Assembly (NCBI RefSeq): GCF_025532145.1
Contig: NZ_ARXS01000006.1
Span: forward strand, 1 to 64,000
DNA from: Alloalcanivorax balearicus MACL04
Lineage (GTDB): Bacteria; Pseudomonadota; Gammaproteobacteria; Pseudomonadales; Alcanivoracaceae
Direction: 5' to 3'
DNA: 64,000 nucleotides
In this document: one piece after another, positions 7,471-15,246 of the stretch
How positions within the stretch are numbered: the stretch's first letter is position 1
Layout: each line of letters starts with the position of its first letter
The notes under the pieces: generated by a model
What the model was told of the DNA's origin: nothing
Databases searched by the model: none
Seen by the model: the letters and a program-made list of their open reading frames with translations, nothing else
Translations under genes and position numbers: made by a program

Positions 7471-8394
7471 TCACCAAAGGCAGGGGGTTTTGCCGCGCTT
7501 TTCCTGGGAGGCCATCCACTCCAGAATTCGTCCGCCCAGCGGCCGCTGGGTCGCCTCCGCTGCCAGTGCCACCACTTCACGCAAGCCCTGGATGTCGACG
7601 CCGGTTTTCAGCCCGCAGCTCTCCAGCAGGTAAACCAGATCCTCGGTGGCCATGTTGCCGGTGGCGCCCGGGGCGAACGGACAGCCGCCGAGGCCGCCCA
7701 CCGAGGCGTCGAAGCGGCGCACGCCCAGGTCCGCTGCTTCCCAGGCCATGGCCGCCGCCAAGCCGCGGGTGTCGTGCAGATGGACAAAGAACTTTTCGGC
7801 ACCGAATGCGCGGATCAGCGGCGTCATGATGTCCTTCATTTGTTTTGGGTTGCCGGCGCCGATGGTGTCGGCGATGGCGACTTCATCACTGCCGGCGGCG
7901 AACATGCGCTCGGTCAGCTGTTGCGGCAGACTGACAGGCACCGGGCCGTCGTAAGGGCAAGCGAAAGCGCCGGAAATGTAGGTCCGGGTGGCCACGCCGT
8001 CTTCACGGGCGGCGGCGATGATGTTCTCGCAGCTGGCGGCGGCCTGCTCCAGGCTCATGTTCAGGTTGCGCTGGTTGAAGGTGTCGGTGGTGGACAGTAC
8101 CAGTGCCACGGTGCGGTAACCGGCATCCCGGGCCAATTGGTAGCCCTTCAGGTTGGGTACCAGGGCGGTGTAGTGCAGCCCCTCGTCGGCCGGCAACCGG
8201 GGCGTCAGCGCGGCGGCGTCGGCCATCTGCGGGATCGCTTTCGGGCTGACGAAGCTGACCGGCTCAAGATAACGGACCCCGGCGTCCACCAGCAGGCGCG
8301 CCAGGCGCGCCTTGGTGTCGGTATCCACGGTGACGGGCTGATTTTGCAGGCCATCACGCAGGCCCACTTCGTTGACTATGACGGTGTCGCTCAT
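7471..8394 (-). CDS. mvaB: Hydroxymethylglutaryl-CoA lyase
   Basis: Cleaves 3-hydroxy-3-methylglutaryl-CoA to acetoacetate and acetyl-CoA, the last step of leucine and acyclic-terpene or branched-alkane breakdown. 307 residues, a TIM-barrel DRE-like metalloenzyme. Seen are the GLRDGLQNQ motif that binds the metal and substrate, FVSPKAIPQMADA, FVHLHDTRGLAAAMAWEA (catalytic His/Asp) and the signature GGLGGCPFAPGATGNMATED with the active-site Cys. It stands alone between yggT and the hydrolase gene and faces both, without the methylcrotonyl-CoA carboxylase genes that often accompany it. Confidence 0.94.
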   Translation of the reverse strand: MSDTVIVNEVGLRDGLQNQPVTVDTDTKARLARLLVDAGVRYLEPVSFVSPKAIPQMADAAALTPRLPADEGLHYTALVPNLKGYQLARDAGYRTVALVLSTTDTFNQRNLNMSLEQAAASCENIIAAAREDGVATRTYISGAFACPYDGPVPVSLPQQLTERMFAAGSDEVAIADTIGAGNPKQMKDIMTPLIRAFGAEKFFVHLHDTRGLAAAMAWEAADLGVRRFDASVGGLGGCPFAPGATGNMATEDLVYLLESCGLKTGVDIQGLREVVALAAEATQRPLGGRILEWMASQEKRGKTPCLW

Positions 8395-8580
8395 ATTGTT
8401 CTCGTTCGTGCTCTTCCCGAAAAGGTCAGCCAGTTTGCCATGACATCCCCGCCGCGGTCATGTCAATGACCGTCGGCGGTACGCTGGTGCCAGTGCCGCG
8501 TTGAGCCGGGCGCCGGGGGCGCGTAGTTTGCCGGAATGAATCCGGTGCGAGGGTGCCGGTAACGAAAGGAGAAGGCCCGT

Positions 8581-9432
8581 ATGTTCTGGATTTCCTGTTT
8601 GTTGCTGGTGTTGATGCTTATCCCCGGCGCCCTGACCCTGGTGTTCTATCTGCTTTGGTACTATGACCGGCGCGCCTTCCCCTCCCCCACGCCAGCGGAC
8701 CGGGAAACAGCATTGCGTCCCCTGCCCGCTTTGCTGGCGGTGGCGCGGGAGGCCATCAGTCTGACGGTGCTGGTGCTCAGCTATCCATTGCGGCTGGTCC
8801 AGGACGCGTCGCCGCAGCGCTCCCGCCAGCAGGGACGGAAACCGATCATTCTGGTCCATGGGTACGGTGGCAACAGCACCAATTTTCTCTGGCTGCAATG
8901 GTGGTTGCGCCGTCGCGGCTGGGCCAATGTGTATTCGGTGAGTTATACCCCACCCCACATCAACGCGCGCAAACTGGCTCAACAGGTGGCGGATCATGTA
9001 AACCGCATCCTGGCCCTGACCGGGGCGGAGAAAGCCGATCTGGTATGCCATTCCATGGGCGGCCCCCTGGCCCGCTATGCGCTCAAAAATCTGGGGTTGG
9101 CCGGTAAGGTGGATCGGGTCATCACCTTGGGCAGTCCCCATCGCGGCTCACGCATTTCGGCACTGTTCGCACCCCGTGGCGCCGCCGCCCAGATGCGCTA
9201 TGACAGTCCTTTCATCAAGGAGCTGGAAGAAGGCGGAGCCTGCCCCGGCGGGGCAAGCTACCAAGTGATTTATTCCACTATGGACAACTTTATTCTGCCG
9301 GCCTCCAGCGCCTTGCTGGACGGCGCCGAGCGCACCGTGCATGTGCCCTACCTAGGCCATTGCGCCCTGCTCTACAGCCGCCGGGTGGCACGGGCGGTGG
9401 CCGAAGGGTTACAGGATGAGAGCATGAGATAA
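8581..9432 (+). CDS. Membrane-anchored alpha/beta-fold lipase or esterase
   Basis: Serine hydrolase of 283 residues. The N-terminus is one hydrophobic segment (about 2-25) that should anchor or export it; the rest is an alpha/beta hydrolase domain. The oxyanion region is IILVHGYGGNSTNFLWLQWW near 97, the nucleophile elbow is VCHSMGGPLARYAL near 157 (Ser in CHSMG), and a late His occurs in VPYLGHCALLY near 258. This layout resembles bacterial triacylglycerol lipase/LipA-like enzymes. The substrate cannot be read from sequence. Start ATG 8581 follows GAAAGGAGAAGG, a strong ribosome site. Confidence 0.85.
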   Translation: MFWISCLLLVLMLIPGALTLVFYLLWYYDRRAFPSPTPADRETALRPLPALLAVAREAISLTVLVLSYPLRLVQDASPQRSRQQGRKPIILVHGYGGNSTNFLWLQWWLRRRGWANVYSVSYTPPHINARKLAQQVADHVNRILALTGAEKADLVCHSMGGPLARYALKNLGLAGKVDRVITLGSPHRGSRISALFAPRGAAAQMRYDSPFIKELEEGGACPGGASYQVIYSTMDNFILPASSALLDGAERTVHVPYLGHCALLYSRRVARAVAEGLQDESMR

Positions 9433-9533
9433 GGTTTCCGTGGTTGGTATTGACCCCGATCACTTGCCAGAAACCGCGACCGGGGGCATGGTTAAACTGG
9501 AGCTTGTCCATAGGGCCAGAGGGAGAAATAGCC

Positions 9534-9986
9534 ATGACCGAGTACACCGCCAGTGTTGCCTGGCATTTGCCGCCGGGCGCGGATTTCCAGTATGAAACTT
9601 TTCCTCGCGATCATGAATGGACGTTCGCCGGTGGCGAGGTGGTTCAGGCATCGGCATCGCCGGACTACTACGGTTGCCATAGCCGGGTGAACCCGGACGA
9701 AGCGGTGATCGCCGCCACGTCCAGCTGCCACATGCTTACTTTTCTTTCCATCGCCGCCAAGAAAAAACTAAGGGTGCTCAGTTACGTGGACCGGCCCCAG
9801 GGGGTGGTGGACAAAAATGCGGACGGCCGTATGTCCATTACCGAGGTGGTGTTGCATCCGAAAGTGGTTTTTGAAGGTGAGGAGGTGGATGAGGCGACGC
9901 TGAGCAGCCTCCACGAAAGCGCCCACCGTAACTGCTTCGTGGCCAATTCCCTCAAAGCCTCGGTGAGTGTGAGGCCGGAAAAATAG
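9534..9986 (+). CDS. OsmC family protein
   Basis: Small protein of 150 residues in the OsmC/Ohr superfamily, dimeric cytoplasmic thiol peroxidases acting on organic hydroperoxides. The segment NPDEAVIAATSSCHMLTFLSIAAKK carries the first conserved Cys (SSCHM). The second comes late (HRNCFVANSLKASV), in the spacing used by the family. Start ATG 9534 is preceded by GGGAGAAA and gives the normal family length; the longer frame from 9444 is rejected. Which OsmC subgroup it belongs to is not clear. A bidirectional terminator follows at 10000-10027. Confidence 0.87.
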   Translation: MTEYTASVAWHLPPGADFQYETFPRDHEWTFAGGEVVQASASPDYYGCHSRVNPDEAVIAATSSCHMLTFLSIAAKKKLRVLSYVDRPQGVVDKNADGRMSITEVVLHPKVVFEGEEVDEATLSSLHESAHRNCFVANSLKASVSVRPEK

Positions 9987-9999
9987 TAATTTTTCAGTA

Positions 10000-10027
10000 A
10001 AAAGGCCGGCTGTGATGCCGGCCTTTT
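10000..10027. terminator. Bidirectional rho-independent terminator
   Basis: Stem AAAAGGCCGGC / GCCGGCCTTTT with a 6-nt loop lies between the osmC-like gene and the convergent TRAP binding-protein gene. T runs on both strands suit both directions. Confidence 0.88.
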
Positions 10028-10054
10028 GCTGCTTTTTATATGCCGCCAATGGGC

Positions 10055-11215
10055 TTACTTCATGCCATAGGTCGCCACATCCACCTTCGAAAAGATCTCG
10101 TCCCAATACAGCTTTTCCAGTTCCTCGGGGCCGTCGACGTCTTGAACCAGATCAACCCAGCGGACCAGAACGTCGTGGAAGGAATCGAGCATTTCCTTGC
10201 CGCGTTTTACGCCGTGGTTTTTGGCGTAATAGTTGATGATGGTGTTCATATCCTGTTCCACGAACTCGCGGGTCGCCTTAACCAGTGCGGGGTCGGGGTC
10301 ATGCTGTTTAATGCCTTCCTTTTTCGCTAGTTCCAAGGCTTGTGGAACCTGCTCCAGCGAGCTCCAGGGAGACAGCGCGGTGGTGGAGGCTCCGGCGCGG
10401 AGTATGGCGTGGCGTTGACCTTCGGTCAGTCCTTGCCACACGTTCTTGTTGAAACCGGCGGCGCTGGCGCCAGCATAGAGCCCGCCGGGAATGGCCAGGG
10501 TCATATCGGTTACCACTTCGGCAAGACCGAGGTTGATCAATTCCACCGGGGAAGTGATGCTGCAGTCGATCACGCCCTGGCTCAGCCCCTCCAGAGTTTC
10601 GTTGATGGTCAGGGACGTCGGAGTGGCGCCAAAGTGCTTGGCCCAGCGCGACCAGTGTGAGCCGGCGACACGGATTCGTTTGCCTTTCAGTTGCTTTTCA
10701 TTGGTTACCGGAGAAGTGCAGAGAAGGCCGTAGCTGATGCTGGTGGCATTGGCGGTATAAACCTGGTTTTGTTTCTCATACTCCTCCAGGCATTCGGGGC
10801 AGTGGAACAGAGTAAACTCCGACATGGCTCCTTCGAATGCCATGGCCGCCTTGCCTTTCAGTTTTTCCGGATCCAGCAACAGAAGTTGCATGGCGGATTC
10901 GTTGAGGAGATTGGTATGAGGGTACATGGCCGGGAAGTACACCGTGTACATGACGCCGATATCAGCGATGCCGTCACGCACACCGTCGGAAATTTCCGCG
11001 GCGCTCAGCAATGACATTGGATACACCTTCACCGACAGACTGCCGTCGGTATACTTTTTTACCGTTTCGGCGTACTTCTGCATGACCTCGTCGGCTTTTG
11101 AACCCGGCGGGTAGCCCAGTGCTAGTCTCAACGTTTCCGAGGCGCTGACCTGGCCGAAACCGACCAGGAACATTGCCACAAGAAGAGCACGGGTGACACT
11201 TTTTGTTATCGCCAT
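10055..11215 (-). CDS. TRAP transporter solute-binding protein (DctP family), paralog A
   Basis: Periplasmic binding protein of 386 residues with a signal peptide (about 1-27, ending VSASE). After it come LALGYPPGSKADEVMQKYAE, the ISDGVRDGIADIGVMY region and GKRIRVAGSHWSRW; the Arg in this last segment matches the position that binds the carboxylate of the solute in DctP proteins. It closely resembles the gene just upstream over its full length. Both keep the unusual FHCPECLEEYEKQ stretch with two Cys and a C-terminal extension ending SKVDVATYGMK. No DctQ or DctM membrane subunit is nearby, so its partner must be encoded elsewhere. Ligand unknown, probably an organic acid. Confidence 0.88.
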   Translation of the reverse strand: MAITKSVTRALLVAMFLVGFGQVSASETLRLALGYPPGSKADEVMQKYAETVKKYTDGSLSVKVYPMSLLSAAEISDGVRDGIADIGVMYTVYFPAMYPHTNLLNESAMQLLLLDPEKLKGKAAMAFEGAMSEFTLFHCPECLEEYEKQNQVYTANATSISYGLLCTSPVTNEKQLKGKRIRVAGSHWSRWAKHFGATPTSLTINETLEGLSQGVIDCSITSPVELINLGLAEVVTDMTLAIPGGLYAGASAAGFNKNVWQGLTEGQRHAILRAGASTTALSPWSSLEQVPQALELAKKEGIKQHDPDPALVKATREFVEQDMNTIINYYAKNHGVKRGKEMLDSFHDVLVRWVDLVQDVDGPEELEKLYWDEIFSKVDVATYGMK

Positions 11216-11244
11216 AATCAGTCACCTTTTTCTGTTTTATCGAG

Positions 11245-12402
11245 TTATTTCATTCCGTAGCTGGATACGTCCACTTTGGAGAAAACCTCGTTCCAATACA
11301 GTGTTTCCAATTCGTCGAGGCTATCCACATCCTGTACCAGGCCAACCCATTTCTTGAGAAGATCCTGGAAGGTGTCGAGCATTTCCTCTCCGCGTTCGAC
11401 GCCATGATTTTTTGCGTAGTAGTCAATGATGGTGTTGAGATCCTGCTTAATGAATTCGCGGCTGGCTTCCATCAGCTCCGGTGATGCCTGATGGAGTGTG
11501 GCGCCTTTTTCTTCGGTCTTTTTCAGTGCTTCTTTCTCAAGCTGCAGGTAGCTCCAGGGTGTTTCGGCGGTGTAGCGGGCGCCGGCGCGCAGAATGGCCT
11601 GGCGTTGTTTTTCGTTAAGTTTGCGCCAGACATCAATATTGAAACTGCCGGCGTTGGCACCGGCATAGACGCCGCCGGGCACGCTCATGGTGATATCGCT
11701 GACCGCTTCGATCAGTCCCAGATTAATCAGCTCTGGTGCTGATGCGATGGTGCAGTCAATCACGCCTTGATGCAGTGCCTCGAGCGTATCGTTGATGGTC
11801 AGCGACATGGAGGTGGCGCCGAAATGTTGGGCCCAGCGGGACCAGTGAGAACCGGCTACCCGAAGACGTTTTCCTTTGAGTTGTTCCTGGTTGGTGACCG
11901 GTTTGTTGCACAGCAAACCATAGCTCGAGCTGGCGGCGTTGGCGGTATAGACCTGTTTTTGCTTTTCGTATTCTTCAAGGCATTCAGGGCAGTTGAAGAA
12001 AGTGAATTCCGTCATGGCGCCTTCATAGGCCAAGGTGCCTTTACCATTCAATTCTTCTTCATCGAACAGCAACAGCTGCATGGAGGATTCGTTTGCCAGA
12101 TTGGTATGCGGATACATGGCGGGAAAGTACACCGTCAGCAAATAGCCGCCGTCGGCGATACCATCACGGACACCGTCGGAAGTTTCCGAAGCATTGAGAA
12201 GAGACAACGCGAAGACACGTAACTTCAGATCACCATCGGAATATTCTTCCACCGCTTTGGCGTAATTCTCCGCTGCCATGGCAGGCAGAGATCCCGGGGG
12301 GTAACCGGTGGCATAACGCAAGGTAGTGGCGTGGGCGCTGGCCATGCCGGCGAGCAGAGCCCCTATTAAGACCGGACGCAGAACGACAAGCGAAAGACGC
12401 AT
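11245..12402 (-). CDS. TRAP transporter solute-binding protein (DctP family), paralog B
   Basis: 385 residues, signal peptide at about 1-26 (cut near ASAHA). It is a full-length paralog of the following gene, 29 nt downstream, with the same landmarks: YATGYPPGSLPAMAAENYA, SDGVRDGIADGGYLL, FFNCPECLEEYEKQ, GKRLRVAGSHWSRWAQHFG and the C-terminus FSKVDVSSYGMK. The tandem pair came from duplication and may offer two affinities or two ligands for one unseen permease. A leader hairpin lies just upstream (12429-12448). Base composition looks somewhat lower in GC than the flanking genes. Confidence 0.88.
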   Translation of the reverse strand: MRLSLVVLRPVLIGALLAGMASAHATTLRYATGYPPGSLPAMAAENYAKAVEEYSDGDLKLRVFALSLLNASETSDGVRDGIADGGYLLTVYFPAMYPHTNLANESSMQLLLFDEEELNGKGTLAYEGAMTEFTFFNCPECLEEYEKQKQVYTANAASSSYGLLCNKPVTNQEQLKGKRLRVAGSHWSRWAQHFGATSMSLTINDTLEALHQGVIDCTIASAPELINLGLIEAVSDITMSVPGGVYAGANAGSFNIDVWRKLNEKQRQAILRAGARYTAETPWSYLQLEKEALKKTEEKGATLHQASPELMEASREFIKQDLNTIIDYYAKNHGVERGEEMLDTFQDLLKKWVGLVQDVDSLDELETLYWNEVFSKVDVSSYGMK

Positions 12403-12428
12403 GGACGACCTCTCAAAAAAGGTGAATA

Positions 12429-12448
12429 ACCCGCCATAAAAGGCGGGT
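12429..12448 (-). promoter_or_regulatory. Leader hairpin upstream of TRAP binding-protein pair
   Basis: On the minus strand ACCCGCC TTTTAT GGCGGGT lies about 27 nt before the start codon of paralog B and is followed by CACCTTTTTT. It could be the terminator of the upstream phosphatase gene, or an attenuator of the TRAP genes. Confidence 0.45.
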
Positions 12449-12526
12449 CTGGCCGTCCTTACCCTATCGACAAAGCAATAACCGGTTATCGTCTGTTACG
12501 ACGATTTGCCGGGAGGGGCTGAGCCG

Positions 12527-13198
12527 TCAAACAAAAGTAATGGCGTCACGCCGATCCGGGCGGTCAAGGTGGGGCAGGGCGTTGAACGTGGAAAGGCGCC
12601 ATTCGGAACGGCCGACGATGATTTCGCAGAACGCGCTGTTGCGGAACTGGAAGTTCAATTCGATGGCGGAACGCGGCGCGGTCTGTAAAAGACCGGCGAT
12701 GGTGGTGCCGATGACGCCGCCGGAACTGACCGCCAGGACATTGTCTTCCCGGGACAAACCCGTGCACAGCGCGCTCAATGCCTGCTGAATGCGGCCACCG
12801 AAATCGTCCCAGCTCTCGTGCTCTCCGATAAGGGTGCCGTCCACCCAGCCTTGATAGGCCCCACGGAAAGTTCGCCAGTAATCCACGGCATCCCGTTTTT
12901 GGTGGCCGGCCACGTCGGCGCTGCCGGTATGACTGGCATAAAGTGCGTGACCATCGTATTCGTCCAGGCCGGGATGGAACTCCAGGGTAGGTGGGTTTTC
13001 GGTGGCGGCGAGCAGGCTTTTGGCGGTGTCCTGTTGCCGCGTCAACTCGCCGGCCAGGGCCCGCTTGAAAGTGACGCCCCGTTCACGGAAATACTCGCCA
13101 AGCCAGCGTGCCTGCTGGTGTCCGAGCTTGGAAAGCTGATCGTAATTGTCTTCGCCGAAGGCCGCTTGGCCGTGACGTACCAGAAACAGTTTGGCCAT
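12527..13198 (-). CDS. Histidine phosphatase family protein
   Basis: Phosphoglycerate-mutase-like enzyme of 223 residues that removes phosphate through a phospho-histidine. The catalytic RHG motif is at the N-terminus (LFLVRHGQAAFG), a Glu-containing helix follows (GLDEYDGHAL), and the second catalytic His is probably replaced or shifted: where most members read hxxHG, this protein reads VLAVSSGGVIGTTIAG. Substrate unknown; members with this divergence include acid phosphatases and regulatory phosphatases. Start ATG 13198 gives the family N-terminus; the longer reading from 13357 adds unrelated sequence. Confidence 0.85.
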   Translation of the reverse strand: MAKLFLVRHGQAAFGEDNYDQLSKLGHQQARWLGEYFRERGVTFKRALAGELTRQQDTAKSLLAATENPPTLEFHPGLDEYDGHALYASHTGSADVAGHQKRDAVDYWRTFRGAYQGWVDGTLIGEHESWDDFGGRIQQALSALCTGLSREDNVLAVSSGGVIGTTIAGLLQTAPRSAIELNFQFRNSAFCEIIVGRSEWRLSTFNALPHLDRPDRRDAITFV

Positions 13199-13526
13199 GA
13201 ACGCTCCGTCCTGCCGATTCGGGAAACGGCAGATGATCCATGGCGGTGACGGTGCTGTCCAGCGGTGCCGGGTTACAATCGGCGGAATGGACGAGGCGGG
13301 GCCGCGCCGGGAAGGCAGAGGATAAGTAAAAAATGTCGCGTCGGCGGTTGCCGCCAAGGCTTCAGGTTGACGCTACGTCAAGTGTTATCCTGAAGGATCA
13401 CGCCTTAGAATAGAGCGCTTTCCGGCAAGCCGGTATGTCCTTTGCGGTATCCGGGTGGTTCGGGTACCCGCTACGGGGCTGGGAAGGCCCCGTTTTCAGA
13501 TGGCCAGGTTACAAAACAGGTGAGTC
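13199..13526. other. 328-nt divergent intergenic region
   Basis: Lies between the phosphatase gene and the acyl-CoA dehydrogenase gene and should hold both promoters. Its only clear structure is a GC-rich hairpin at 13473-13496. No gene is seen. Confidence 0.6.
13473..13496 (+). terminator. Possible terminator or attenuator before acyl-CoA dehydrogenase
   Basis: ACGGGGC / GCCCCGT with a 7-nt loop followed by TTTC, about 30 nt before the dehydrogenase start codon. The short T run makes a true terminator doubtful. Confidence 0.35.
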
Positions 13527-14666
13527 ATGCTTGACCAAAACGAAATTGAGTTGTTCCGCGATAACGTCCGCAAGTTCCTCGAGAAGGAAGTCGCGCCGCA
13601 CTATGACCAGTGGGAGAAAGAAGAGAAGTTTCCCCGCGAATTGTGGAACCAGTTAGGTGAAAACGGGTTTCTGTGTGTTGACGTGCCGGAGGCCTACGGC
13701 GGCTTTGGCGCCGATTTCCGGCTTTCCGCGGTGATCGTGGAAGAAGCCTCCCGTTTGGGGTTCGGCGCTCTGGCCTCCAACCTGTCCGTGCACTCCGATA
13801 TCGTTGCCCCTTATATCCTGCACCTGGGCACTGAAGAGCAGAAACAGGCCTGGCTGCCGAAGATGGTGACCGGGGAAGCAGTGGGCTCCATTGGCATGAC
13901 CGAACCCGGTGCCGGTTCCGATTTGCAAGGCATGAAAACCCGCGCGGAAAAAGACGGCGACCACTATGTGATCAATGGTCAGAAGACTTTTATCACCAAT
14001 GGCCAGCACAGCGACGTTATCGTCCTGGCCACCAAAACCGATCCCAATGCCGGCGCCAAGGGCGTGACCCTGTTTACCGTGGACGCCACCACCGCGGGAT
14101 TCTCTCGTGGCCGTAATCTGGAAAAGATGGGCCATCACGCGGCGGATACCTCGGAGTTGTTTTTCCAGGACGTACGCGTTGGCGCGGACCAGATTCTGGG
14201 TGGAGAGGGCAACGGGTTCTTTAACCTGATGAACGAACTGCCTCGTGAGCGCCTGATCCTGGCGCTGAGCGCGGTGGCCGCTTGCGAGGGCATGCTGGAG
14301 CGGACCATCGAGTACGTTCAGGAACGTCAGGCGTTCGGGCAGTCGGTGGCCAAATTCCAGAATACCCGTTTCGTGCTTGCCAACCTGCATGCCATGGTCG
14401 AGGTCAACAAAGCCTTCACCAGCCAGTGCATCGACCAGTACGGCCGCGGTGAACTGAGCACCACCAATGCCTCCATCGCCAAGTTGATGACCACGGAACT
14501 GCAGGGCAAGGTGGCGGACCAGTGCCTGCAGTTGTTCGGCGGTTACGGTTATATGAAGGAGTATCCGATTTCCCGGGACTACGTGGACGCCCGCATTCAG
14601 CGTATCTACGGCGGTACCAGCGAGATCATGAAGGAAATCATCGCCCGGGATATCCTCGGCCGCTAA
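13527..14666 (+). CDS. Acyl-CoA dehydrogenase
   Basis: FAD flavoenzyme of 379 residues that introduces the 2,3 double bond into acyl-CoA, the first step of beta-oxidation, passing electrons to ETF. All three ACAD domains are present: an N-terminal helical domain, a middle beta domain with SIGMTEPGAGSDLQGMKTRA and the FITNGQ segment, and a C-terminal helical domain with RQAFGQSVAKFQNTRF, LFGGYGYMKEYPISRDYVDARI and IYGGTSEIMKEIIAR. The Glu of GGTSEIM region or the nearby YPISRDYVDAR position supplies the catalytic base by family analogy. It resembles long-chain or glutaryl-type members; chain length is not predicted. The gene's 3' end overlaps the sortase gene by 29 bp, tail to tail. Confidence 0.93.
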   Translation: MLDQNEIELFRDNVRKFLEKEVAPHYDQWEKEEKFPRELWNQLGENGFLCVDVPEAYGGFGADFRLSAVIVEEASRLGFGALASNLSVHSDIVAPYILHLGTEEQKQAWLPKMVTGEAVGSIGMTEPGAGSDLQGMKTRAEKDGDHYVINGQKTFITNGQHSDVIVLATKTDPNAGAKGVTLFTVDATTAGFSRGRNLEKMGHHAADTSELFFQDVRVGADQILGGEGNGFFNLMNELPRERLILALSAVAACEGMLERTIEYVQERQAFGQSVAKFQNTRFVLANLHAMVEVNKAFTSQCIDQYGRGELSTTNASIAKLMTTELQGKVADQCLQLFGGYGYMKEYPISRDYVDARIQRIYGGTSEIMKEIIARDILGR

Positions 14667-15246
14667 GGGTTTCCACGCTGACCACCGATTCCGTACTGAC
14701 CAGCGTTTCCATACTGACCACATAGCGCAGCGGTCCTCCCGCTGCGCTGGCGTCAAAGGGATAGCAGGTCACCAGCGTCAGCGCTTGCGGGTCCGTCGGT
14801 GGTTGCAGGGTGTCCCGGCGGCTGTCGGCCACTTCGGTGGCCGTCACCCGGTAACGGGTCCAGCGCCCGTCCGCCTTCTGCAAGCTCAACCGGTCGTCCT
14901 TTTCCAAGCCCTCCAGAAAGCGGAAGTGTGTGTCCCGGTGTCCGGCCACCACCCAGCCGCCACCGGCGGTCGCCATCCGGCCGGGGCCGAACGCCAGCGC
15001 CTGGCCGCTGGCGCTTTCCAGGACATACAGATCCTTGCCGCTGTTGCCGGTCAACCGTGCCACCGGCCAGGTGTCCGCCCAGGGCCAGGGGGGATGGTGA
15101 CCGCCTTCGACCAGGGTCCGCTCCCAGGCCCGGGCGATAAGCGCCTGGGCCACCCAGGCCTTGGCTTCGATCCAGGACGCCTTGGCGACCACCAGTATCA
15201 GCAAGCCCAGGACCGCCCCCAGCAGCAGACGCTGGCTCCTAGCCAC
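14638..15246 (-). CDS. Class GN (Gram-negative marine) sortase
   Basis: Membrane-bound cysteine transpeptidase of 202 residues that cleaves a C-terminal sorting signal in a partner protein. An N-terminal hydrophobic anchor spans about 6-22. The catalytic triad is visible: His103 in AGHRDTHF, Cys161 in TLVTCYPF and Arg174 in PLRYVV. The gene overlaps the end of the VIT/VWA gene by 8 bp and follows it in the same direction, the standard arrangement for the dedicated one-substrate systems of marine proteobacteria. The biological role of class GN sortases is not settled. Confidence 0.92.
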   Translation of the reverse strand: MARSQRLLLGAVLGLLILVVAKASWIEAKAWVAQALIARAWERTLVEGGHHPPWPWADTWPVARLTGNSGKDLYVLESASGQALAFGPGRMATAGGGWVVAGHRDTHFRFLEGLEKDDRLSLQKADGRWTRYRVTATEVADSRRDTLQPPTDPQALTLVTCYPFDASAAGGPLRYVVSMETLVSTESVVSVETLSGRGYPGR

